A stretch of 64,000 bases of DNA. Origin: Caldilineaceae bacterium (GTDB lineage: Bacteria; Chloroflexota; Anaerolineae; Caldilineales; Caldilineaceae). The stretch lies in the NCBI GenBank assembly GCA_022824025.1, contig JAJEBF010000052.1, positions 19,617-83,616 on the forward strand, in the 5' to 3' direction. Of the stretch, positions 36,460-42,935 are shown one piece after another. The number at the start of each line of letters is the position of its first letter. Positions within the stretch are counted from its first letter, which is position 1. The notes below the pieces were generated by a model. It had not been told where the DNA came from. It saw only the letters and a list, made by a program, of their open reading frames with translations, and did not search any database. The translations under genes were made by a program, and so were the position numbers.

Positions 36460-37248
36460 TCAGGCGCGGAAGTCCACCCGCGCCGCCTTCCTCTGCCGCA
36501 TTACCTCGTATGCCAGCGTCGCCGCCGCCGCAGTCGTGCCCAGAGACGGTTCATATTCACCCCGGTCGTACGGAATCCGCAAACGCAAATCGGCCTGCCT
36601 CGCAAACGAACGGGTTACGCCCCGCTTCTCGCCGCCAATCAACAGAAAAAGCGGGCCGCTCAGATCAGCCTCATCCACCGGGATCGCGTCCTCCTTCTGG
36701 GCGCACGCAACCGCCAGCCCCCGCTCGCCATAGAACGCCGCCGCCTCGGCAACCGTCTCCGCCACCGCCAGCGGCATCAACTCCGACGCCCCCGCCGAAG
36801 CCCGCGCCACCGTTGCCGCCGCGCTCATCCAATTGCGGGGCCGCAGCGCCACCCCGTGCGCGCCCATCGCATACAGCGCGCGCAACGCCTGACCGAAGTT
36901 GAACGGGTCTTCTATCCCATCCAGCATCACAACAAATGCCGCGCGACACCCGCCAGGCAGCAACTCCTCCAACTGAACAAAACGCCGCTCACCCGCCTCG
37001 GCCGCAATGCCCCCGTGGGATCTGCCCTCGGTCACGGCGTCAATCTCCGACGCCCCCACCAGGACAACCGGCACACCCGCCTCCCGCGCCCTGTGTCCCA
37101 GCCAGCGCATCCCCCGGTCCTGCCGGCCTTCGCGCAGCAACACACGGCGTACATGACGATACGGAGAACGCAGCGCCGCCGCCACCGAGATCCTGCCCTC
37201 CAGGAAAACCGACGTCTCCCGTTCGCTCAACCCCCGACCAGATTCCAC
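36460..37248 (-). CDS. SpoU-family RNA 2'-O-methyltransferase (TrmH/RlmB type)
   Basis: 262 residues from GTG 37248. N-terminal substrate-binding-like part (FLEGRISVAAALRSPYRHVRRVL), then the SpoU trefoil-knot domain: VMLDGIEDPFNFGQALRALYAMG with the catalytic Arg, LFLLIGGEKRGVTRSF and LRIPYDRGEYEPSLGTTAAAA. The third motif usually reads IPM...SLNVS; here GEYEPSLGTTAAA is divergent. Methylates a ribose in rRNA or tRNA. Sits between argC and argB on the same strand, unrelated in function but probably co-transcribed with argC. Confidence 0.85.
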   Translation of the reverse strand: MESGRGLSERETSVFLEGRISVAAALRSPYRHVRRVLLREGRQDRGMRWLGHRAREAGVPVVLVGASEIDAVTEGRSHGGIAAEAGERRFVQLEELLPGGCRAAFVVMLDGIEDPFNFGQALRALYAMGAHGVALRPRNWMSAAATVARASAGASELMPLAVAETVAEAAAFYGERGLAVACAQKEDAIPVDEADLSGPLFLLIGGEKRGVTRSFARQADLRLRIPYDRGEYEPSLGTTAAAATLAYEVMRQRKAARVDFRA

Positions 37249-37375
37249 TCGTTTTCGGCTTCCCCGGCGATGTCCATGTCTGCAGAGGACTGCCTGCCGC
37301 CCCCTGCCAGATCCAGTCTAACGGGTTGCGGGCGGATACCGAAAACTGAACGCTGTCGACGCCCCCCGATGAGAG

Positions 37376-38410
37376 CTACTGCAGGCCCGCTGTCTCGTCC
37401 AATCCCACGGCGATGTTGTAGTTCTGAACCGCCTGCCCGCTGCCGCCCTTGATCAAATTGTCGATCGAGGCCGTGATCACATACTCGCCGCTGTCCGGCA
37501 TTTGCGGGTCCGCCGGCGTGATGCCGATTGCGCAGCGATTGGTGCCCACCGTGTGCGCCAGGCTGGCCTGCTCGCCCGCCGGCAACAGATGGACAAACGG
37601 TTCGCCGCTGTAGTTCTCCGCGTAAAGCTCGCGAATCTGCTCCTCTGTCACCCCTGCCGCCGCGTCCACGTACATCGTGCTCAAGATGCCCCGGTTCACC
37701 GGCAAGAGATGGGGCGTGAACAAAAACCTGTGGCCGCGCCCCTCTCCGTTGGCCGCGCCCAACACCTGCTCCATCTCGGAGATATGCCGGTGCCGGTGCC
37801 CCACGTTGTAAGGCGTTATGTTCTCGTTGGCTTCCACAAACTGGTAGGTCAGGTTCGTCTTGCGGCCCGCTCCCGATATGCCGCTCTTGCTGTCGATGAT
37901 CACCCGCTCTCCCAGCCAGCCCGCCTTGGCCAGCGGGTACAGCCCCAGATTGACGCTGGTGGGATAGCAGCCGGGATTGGCGATCAACCGGGCCCCGCCC
38001 AGCTCGCTGCGGTACAGCTCGCACAGCCCGTAACGGGCCTCGGCGCACAGTTCCGGCGCGCTGTGTTCAATGCCGTACCAGCGCTTATAGACCTCCACAT
38101 CCTTCAAACGAAAGTCCGCGCTCAGGTCGATTACGCGCACGCCCGCGGCATAGAAGCGTTTCACCGCCTCCATCGACTCCGCATGGGGCAAACACAGAAA
38201 AACGACATCCACCGCATCAGCGCGCAGATAAGCATCCTCCAGCGTGATCAACGTGTAGTCCCACGGCGTGCTGAATACCTGGTTGAAGCGCTTGCCTGCA
38301 TTGCGCTCGCTCGTCAGCCAGCCCACCTCAAGCTCCGGATGCCGGTGAATCAAAGTGATCAACTCGTATCCGATATAGCCTGTCGCGCCGGCGATTCCTG
38401 CCTTTTTCAT
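37376..38410 (-). CDS. argC: N-acetyl-gamma-glutamyl-phosphate reductase
   Basis: 344 residues; GGGAG seven bases before ATG. NADP motif AGIAGATGYIGYELITLIHRHPE, catalytic Cys in LIANPGCYPTSVNLGL, catalytic His in GHRHRHISEMEQVLG, and IIDSKSGISGAGRKTN. Reduces N-acetylglutamyl phosphate to the semialdehyde. First arg gene of the cluster, preceded by a long leader with promoter, Arg-rich leader peptide and terminator (38576-38786), pointing to attenuation control. Confidence 0.95.
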   Translation of the reverse strand: MKKAGIAGATGYIGYELITLIHRHPELEVGWLTSERNAGKRFNQVFSTPWDYTLITLEDAYLRADAVDVVFLCLPHAESMEAVKRFYAAGVRVIDLSADFRLKDVEVYKRWYGIEHSAPELCAEARYGLCELYRSELGGARLIANPGCYPTSVNLGLYPLAKAGWLGERVIIDSKSGISGAGRKTNLTYQFVEANENITPYNVGHRHRHISEMEQVLGAANGEGRGHRFLFTPHLLPVNRGILSTMYVDAAAGVTEEQIRELYAENYSGEPFVHLLPAGEQASLAHTVGTNRCAIGITPADPQMPDSGEYVITASIDNLIKGGSGQAVQNYNIAVGLDETAGLQ

Positions 38411-38575
38411 CTCCTGTCTCCCGATCTCAATCTATGTAAGGGTCGCATCCTGATACAATTGTTGCGCTTGTCGAGCCCACTCGGAACCCGTCCCCCCGAA
38501 TGCACCCCGGCAGCCCAGGTCTGTCGAATGCGGCAATGCCGAACGCGCCGCAACGGCCCTCTACGCGCGCAGTAC

Positions 38576-38603
38576 AAAAAAAGCCCCCCGTCCGGGGAGC
38601 TTT
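38576..38603 (-). terminator. Intrinsic terminator (attenuator) in the argC leader
   Basis: On the minus strand AAAGCTCCCC-GGAC-GGGGGGCTTT forms a ten-pair stem (one G-T) with a four-base loop, followed by a run of T. It lies upstream of argC, not downstream of a gene, so it can only reduce transcription into argC, as attenuators do. Confidence 0.85.
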
Positions 38604-38648
38604 GCAATCGGCTGATTCCCGCTGAGGAAACCCGGCCCACGCGCAAAT

Positions 38649-38667
38649 GCCCAGACGGATGTCTGGC
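38649..38667 (-). promoter_or_regulatory. Leader hairpin just after the Arg leader peptide
   Basis: GCCAGAC-ATCC-GTCTGGGC begins at the leader peptide's stop codon. It could be the pause hairpin, and its GGGCA 3' edge can alternatively pair with UGCCC inside the Arg codons. Confidence 0.5.
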
Positions 38668-38720
38668 TATTGGCGGGCACGCCTCCTCAACTGGGTACTG
38701 CTGTCACTGGTTGGCTTCAT
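38667..38720 (-). CDS. Arginine-rich leader peptide of argC attenuator
   Basis: 17 codons: MKPTSDSSTQLRRRARQ, ATG 38720 to TAG 38667. Arg at positions 12, 13, 14 and 16 (AGG, AGG, CGT, CGC). It lies about 30 bases after the predicted transcript start and about 65 bases before the terminator stem. The ribosome site is weak (GAAGAAG). The layout equals that of his, trp or leu leader peptides, with arginine as the sensed amino acid, matching the downstream arginine gene. Inferred role: when Arg-tRNA is scarce the ribosome stalls here and the terminator fails to form. Confidence 0.7.
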   Translation of the reverse strand: MKPTSDSSTQLRRRARQ

Positions 38721-38757
38721 GCTTGCTTCTTCAGTGTGAAGAGTCAATCTCACAGAC

Positions 38758-38786
38758 AGTCTAGCACGCGCCCCTTGCGCTGTCAA
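38758..38786 (-). promoter_or_regulatory. Sigma-70 promoter of the argC leader
   Basis: On the minus strand TTGACA (38786-38781), 17-base spacer, TAGACT (38763-38758). Transcript start predicted near 38750, giving a leader of about 340 bases before argC that holds the leader peptide and terminator. Confidence 0.8.
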
Positions 38787-38857
38787 ACGCCTTCACATCC
38801 GAAATGCATTCGATACGCCCCCAAAAACAGGTCAAAAATACAATCGAAACCGCAATG

Positions 38858-39331
38858 TCAATCGAGGTCGACCATACGCAGCTCGGTGGAAATATCGATG
38901 CTGCCTTCAAGACTGCGCGCCACAGGGCAGAACTGCGCATGAAACCCGTGCACCCGTTCCGCAGTCTCGCGCTGATCAGGCGCCACTTTCAGTGTATAGG
39001 CGGCGTGAATCCGCTTGATCACCAGTACATTGCCGTCCTTTTCGATCTCAGCTTCCACGTCGGCTGTCAGGTAGCCCTCGCCCGCAGGTATCTTGCGCGC
39101 CTCCAGCGCGCCCCCGAAGGTGCCGGTCAGTCAGCCGCCGGTCGCTGCCGTGACATAATCAAGCGTCGTGGCATGAGGCTCGTGGACGGCTGTGTCCACG
39201 CCGTAATGCTCAGCCACCTCCGACTGGACGCCAAACTTGGTAGGCCCCTCTTCCGCCGGCAGATAAGCCCTGCGCAACGGCCCTTTCACCCGCTCGATGC
39301 GCACTTTCGAACGATATGCCACATCCGCCAT
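38858..39331 (-). CDS. OsmC-family peroxiredoxin-like protein with in-frame TGA (probable selenocysteine)
   Basis: 157 residues if TGA 39133-39131 is read through. The frame is open on both sides of that codon and both halves are OsmC: MADVAYRSKVRIERVKGP to YVTAATGG, then TGA, then LTGTFGGALEARK to HAQFCPVARSLEG and MVDLD. The TGA falls on the peroxidatic cysteine (GGC in homologues), while the second cysteine (FCPVARSL) is present. OsmC-like selenoproteins with Sec here are known from marine metagenomes. A GC hairpin with loop TGGAG stands 25 bases after the TGA. Ribosome site GAGGAG. OsmC proteins reduce organic hydroperoxides. A pseudogene with one nonsense change is the alternative, but no other damage is visible. 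Confidence 0.8.
39095..39111 (-). promoter_or_regulatory. Candidate bacterial SECIS hairpin
   Basis: Minus strand GCGCGC-TGGAG-GCGCGC: a perfect six-pair stem and five-base loop. The loop begins 25 bases after the TGA and has G among its first two bases, as bacterial SECIS elements require (loop about 16-37 bases downstream). Confidence 0.6.
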
Positions 39332-39643
39332 TTCTCTTCTCCTCAGTATGAAATTTTACGATTGCTCCGCGAACCCTGCGCGATTCCTCACGCGACCGGC
39401 GCCTCAACGCCGCCGCGCCCCAACCAGACCGCCAGGACCCTGCCCGGCAACGACAGGCGCCAGAACGACGTGCAACATAAACACTGCGATCAGCCCAGCC
39501 TATTGTATGTGGGAGGCGCCGAGACAGCAAACTGATTCACCAGAACTGTGGCTGCGCCGCCGATTTAAGCAAAAACCCCAAACTGGGAGGCGACCACAAG
39601 GGTGGATTGCAAACATTTCGCAACCGAAAAACCAGATAGGGTA

Positions 39644-39672
39644 TTGAAAATGCCCAATCCGCGTGCTATACT
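39644..39672 (+). promoter_or_regulatory. Sigma-70 promoter upstream of methyltransferase
   Basis: TTGAAA (39644-39649), 17-base spacer, TATACT (39667-39672). Transcript start near 39679, leaving a 208-base leader before the ATG at 39887, which includes the parS-like site. Confidence 0.75.
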
Positions 39673-39733
39673 GTAGGAATGCGCGCGGGGGCGCAGACTC
39701 TATTTCAGATTTCTCAACACCAGACCCTGTGGA

Positions 39734-39749
39734 TGTTTCACATGAAACA
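39734..39749. other. parS-like palindrome
   Basis: TGTTTCACATGAAACA differs at one base from the ParB-binding consensus TGTTTCACGTGAAACA. Flanking bases extend the symmetry (GA...TC). gyrB lies 3.2 kb away, consistent with an origin-proximal position, but no parAB or dnaA is in the window. Confidence 0.55.
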
Positions 39750-39886
39750 TCTGCCGCCTCGCATCCGTCCCTATAACAGGATGCGCCAGAAGAAAGGCGG
39801 ACGCGGCGCACACATCGTTGCGCCAAAATCCTTCTGACGGCCGGAATCCTTCAATACTGGATTCCCGATCACCCGGAGTGGCCCGC

Positions 39887-40879
39887 ATGTCGGCAAACAA
39901 CCTGGCTGCAGCAAACTGCGCAGCAATCGAAAAGCCGAATAACAAGGCCCATGCCGCCGCGCCAGCCAGCATCCCTGTGATCGACTACGAAGGCAGCGGC
40001 TACCGCCAGGACTTCTGGGAAGGCCAGGGACGCGATTACGAGGATGCCGTCGAACGCATCGCCCTCCAACGCCTCCTGCCCGCGCAAGGCGGCCGCATCG
40101 CCGAAATCGGCGCCGGATTTGGCCGCCTCGCCGATCTTTACCTCGGCTACGACCAAATCGTGCTCTTCGACTACAGCCGGACAATGCTGGCCGACGCAGT
40201 GCGCAATTGGGGTCACGACAACCGCTTTGTCTTCGTCGCAGGCAATCTGTACCAGATGCCCCTCGCCAAAGGCACGCTCGACTCCCTCGTCATGGTGCGC
40301 GTGATGCACCATCTCGCCGATGTGCCCGCCGCGCTCAACCAGCTGCAGCCGCTCCTGCATCAACGTAGCGCCGCCGTACTCGAATATGCCAACAAACGCA
40401 ACCTGAAAGCCGTCCTGCGCTGGCTCACTCGAAAACAGCCCTGGTCACCCTTTGACCCAACGCCGCTCGAATTCGTCGCCATGAACTTTGACTTTCATCC
40501 CGGATGGATGGCCGCGCAACTCAAGAATGCCGGCCTGCACGTGGAGAAACGCTTCGGCGCTTCCCATTTCCGTCTGCCAGCGCTCAAAAACAATATCCCG
40601 GCCAATCTGCTCGCCCGTCTGGACAGCCGCCTCTTTCGCATCGGCGGCAAATTCCCCCTTGCGCCCAGCGTCTTCGTACGCGCGGCTGCCCCAGACGCCG
40701 CAGAACAACCGCAACCTGAAGCAAGCACGGGCGACGCCAGCCCAGCCCTGCTGTTCCGCTGCCCAGCCTGCGCAACCCATCCCTTGGTTGCCGCTGGCCC
40801 GGAACAGCTCCAGTGCCCGACCTGTACCCGTCAGTTCGGGCAAACAGATCGCATCTGGGATTTCAAACTCCCAGCATAA
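39887..40879 (+). CDS. Class I SAM-dependent methyltransferase with C-terminal zinc ribbon
   Basis: 330 residues from ATG 39887 (GGAG eight bases upstream). SAM motif RIAEIGAGFGRLADLYLG (about 71), acidic strand IVLFDYSRTML and VMVRVMHHLADVP. The C-terminus has CPAC and CPTC, a Trm112/YbaR-like zinc ribbon. Such a fusion combines a methylase with its usual activator module. Substrate unknown; a small-molecule or tRNA methylase are both possible. It is driven by its own promoter. Confidence 0.82.
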   Translation: MSANNLAAANCAAIEKPNNKAHAAAPASIPVIDYEGSGYRQDFWEGQGRDYEDAVERIALQRLLPAQGGRIAEIGAGFGRLADLYLGYDQIVLFDYSRTMLADAVRNWGHDNRFVFVAGNLYQMPLAKGTLDSLVMVRVMHHLADVPAALNQLQPLLHQRSAAVLEYANKRNLKAVLRWLTRKQPWSPFDPTPLEFVAMNFDFHPGWMAAQLKNAGLHVEKRFGASHFRLPALKNNIPANLLARLDSRLFRIGGKFPLAPSVFVRAAAPDAAEQPQPEASTGDASPALLFRCPACATHPLVAAGPEQLQCPTCTRQFGQTDRIWDFKLPA

Positions 40880-40966
40880 CCCTTTCGCATGCAGTTGGCA
40901 GGGGCCGCGCGCGAAAGGTACCCCCACACGATTCGCCCCAATCGTAGTTGGGCCATTTGAGATGCA

Positions 40967-40979
40967 CTCTACGGTAGAG
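40967..40979. other. Short palindrome upstream of sigA
   Basis: CTCTAC-G-GTAGAG, a perfect 13-base inverted repeat 124 bases before sigA. Possible operator; no other evidence. Confidence 0.3.
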
Positions 40980-41102
40980 ACGCATCGCCCAATGGTAAAT
41001 TGACCTTCACTTGTATATCGCTACGCGCCAACGACGACGCCTGGCCGCCTCGTGTCCGGCCAACCGCGCTCAGCGTAACTTTCATTCACAAAAGGGGTGA
41101 CG

Positions 41103-42368
41103 ATGGCTGAAGAAATGCTCTTGACCAAGGAACCGAAACAAGAACAGACGCAGGGACGCAACGGGAATTCAAAGATATCCACGCCCCAAAATGGCGCGGC
41201 GCCTGCCCACTTGCAGTTCTCCAGTCCGCAAGAGACCCTCGCCCATCTGCTCAAACTCGGTCGCGAAAAGGGCTTTGTCAGCTACGATGAAGTGCTGCAA
41301 GTTATGCCCGAAGCCGAAAATAATATCGAACAACTGGATGACATCTTTGCATCCCTCCTCGATCAGGGCATCTCCGTCGGACAGGCCAAAGAGGACCTGA
41401 CCACCGGAGAAAAGAAAGACCCCGCCGACAATGTGACTGAGGATGAATTCGATCTCAGCCAGATCGAAATCGATGACTCCATCAGCCTCTACCTCAAGGA
41501 AATCGGCCGCGTCCCGCTGCTCACCGCCGCCGAAGAGGTCGACCTCGCCAAACGCATGGAGGCCGGCCGCGATTCCCGCCACCGGCTCGATCATGAACAG
41601 GTGGAATGGGAAGAACGCGAACAACTGCTCTGGTTGGTGCGCGACGGCCGCTCCGCGCAAGAACACCTGATCAAGGCCAACAGCCGCCTCGTCGTCAGCG
41701 TCGCCAAAAAGTATGTCGGACGCGGCGTCCCCTTCCTGGACCTGATCCAGGAAGGCAATATCGGCCTCATTCGCGCGGTCAATAAGTTCGACTACTGCCG
41801 GGGCTACAAGTTCAGCACCTACGCCACCTGGTGGATCCGGCAAGCAGTCACACGCGCCATCGCCGACCAGGGCCGCACAATTCGCGTCCCAGTGCATATG
41901 TACGAACAGATCAACCGCCTGACCCGCACCAGCCGGCAGCTCGTGCAGGAACTGGGCCGCGACCCAACCACCGAAGAAATCGCCGAAGAACTGGGCGTAA
42001 CCCCGCGCAAGGTCGAACACATCATGCGCGTCAGCCAGCGGCCTCTCAGCCTGGAAATGCCCGTCGGTGAGGAAGAAGACAGCTACCTGGGCGACTTTAT
42101 CGAGGACGAAGAAGCCGACAGCCCCCAGGATTCCGCCGGCCGTCAGATCCTGCGCGAGGTGATCGACGAAATCTTCCAGAGCCTGACACCGCGCGAAGTG
42201 CGTATCCTGCAACTCCGCTTCGGACTGGTCGACGGCTACAACTATACGCTCGAAGAGGTCGGCAGAAAGTTCGGCGTAACACGCGAACGGATCCGCCAAA
42301 TCGAGGCCCAGGCCCTCAGCCGGCTGCGCCATCCCAGCCGCAGCCGCCGCCTGCGCGACTACCTCTAA
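41103..42368 (+). CDS. sigA: Primary RNA polymerase sigma factor (sigma-70/SigA)
   Basis: 421 residues from ATG 41103 with AAAGGGG five bases upstream. Region 1.1-like start (LLKLGREKGFVSYDEVLQVMPE), region 1.2 DDSISLYLKEIGRVPLLTAAEEVDLAK, region 2 NSRLVVSVAKKYVGRGVPFLDLIQEG and YKFSTYATWWIRQAVTRAIAD, region 3, and region 4 LTPREVRILQLRFGL with the HTH VTRERIRQIEAQALSRLRHP. Recognises the TTGACA/TATAAT-type promoters found in this window. Typical length for a group 1 or closely related group 2 factor. Confidence 0.95.
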   Translation: MAEEMLLTKEPKQEQTQGRNGNSKISTPQNGAAPAHLQFSSPQETLAHLLKLGREKGFVSYDEVLQVMPEAENNIEQLDDIFASLLDQGISVGQAKEDLTTGEKKDPADNVTEDEFDLSQIEIDDSISLYLKEIGRVPLLTAAEEVDLAKRMEAGRDSRHRLDHEQVEWEEREQLLWLVRDGRSAQEHLIKANSRLVVSVAKKYVGRGVPFLDLIQEGNIGLIRAVNKFDYCRGYKFSTYATWWIRQAVTRAIADQGRTIRVPVHMYEQINRLTRTSRQLVQELGRDPTTEEIAEELGVTPRKVEHIMRVSQRPLSLEMPVGEEEDSYLGDFIEDEEADSPQDSAGRQILREVIDEIFQSLTPREVRILQLRFGLVDGYNYTLEEVGRKFGVTRERIRQIEAQALSRLRHPSRSRRLRDYL

Positions 42369-42391
42369 CCGCAAGAAGAGAGTGAAGAGAA

Positions 42392-42433
42392 GTGAGGTGT
42401 GAGAGACTTTCGTGAAGTTCTCTCACCCCTCAC
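42392..42433 (+). terminator. Hairpin terminator candidate after sigA
   Basis: GTGAGGTGTGAGAGA pairs with TCTCTCACCCCTCAC at 14 of 15 positions, 24 bases after the stop codon. Short T-rich tail only. Confidence 0.6.
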
Positions 42434-42458
42434 TCCCAGTGTTTCTCACTTCTCGAAA

Positions 42459-42788
42459 TCAGCGCACGTCCCCCTCCCCGCCGATAACGCCCCGCTCCAA
42501 CCGGTCGAACAGCTTCGTAATATTCTGCTCCGCCACCTCCTCCAACGACAGGTCCAACTCCGTGCAGATCTGCGTCAAATACCAGAGCACATCACCCAAT
42601 TCGTCTTTCAACGCCGCCCTGTCGTCCCCCGAGATGACACCCTCTTTGTCACGAAAAATCTTCTTGATCTTGCCCGCCACCTCTCCCGCCTCATTCACAA
42701 GCCCCAGCGTCGGATACACGATCGCGTGATCGGTGCGCACCAGGCTCCATGTCTTGCGCGATTCCGTCTGATACCGCCTGAAATCCAT
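42459..42788 (-). CDS. MazG-like nucleotide pyrophosphohydrolase
   Basis: 109 residues from ATG 42788; ATG 42797 is nearly as likely. MazG fold with TLGLVNEAGEVAGKIKK (first Glu pair) and ALKDELGDVLWYLTQICTEL (Glu, Asp), which bind Mg2+. Single-domain members hydrolyse NTPs or modified dNTPs to the monophosphate. Convergent with sigA. Separated from gyrB only by the gyrB terminator. Confidence 0.88.
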   Translation of the reverse strand: MDFRRYQTESRKTWSLVRTDHAIVYPTLGLVNEAGEVAGKIKKIFRDKEGVISGDDRAALKDELGDVLWYLTQICTELDLSLEEVAEQNITKLFDRLERGVIGGEGDVR

Positions 42789-42879
42789 CGTCCCCATACC
42801 CCTTTTCACTGATTTGCCTAGCGACTCCTCTGCCCGCCACTGTCCGTCAGCCACCGGTGTTCACATAAAAACTAAACCA

Positions 42880-42905
42880 AAAAAGGCCCGACCATGCAGT
42901 CGGGC
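42880..42905 (-). terminator. Intrinsic terminator after gyrB
   Basis: Minus strand GGCCCGAC-TGCATG-GTCGGGCC followed by TTTTTTGG: perfect eight-pair stem and T-run, 31 bases past the gyrB stop codon. Confidence 0.88.
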
Positions 42906-42935
42906 CCTCTCTCTTCTTCTACAACCTCGCCGCAA

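Larger units (their letters stand above)
39332..39886. other. Intergenic region between OsmC and methyltransferase
   Basis: 555 bases between divergent genes. Contains the plus-strand promoter at 39644-39672 and a parS-like palindrome at 39734-39749; no gene recognised. Confidence 0.5.

Noticed and set aside
38576..38750. T-box riboswitch upstream of argC
   Set aside because: No T-box core (AGGGTGGNACCGCG) or specifier-loop pattern; the Arg-codon leader ORF explains the terminator better.
38858..39331. Reading the OsmC locus as a simple pseudogene
   Set aside because: Only one stop is present, it is TGA, it sits on the catalytic Cys, and both flanks are fully conserved; Sec is the better explanation, though not proven.
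41169..42374. 401-codon minus-strand open frame
   Set aside because: Antisense to sigA; Ala/Phe/Asp-rich with no homology I can see.
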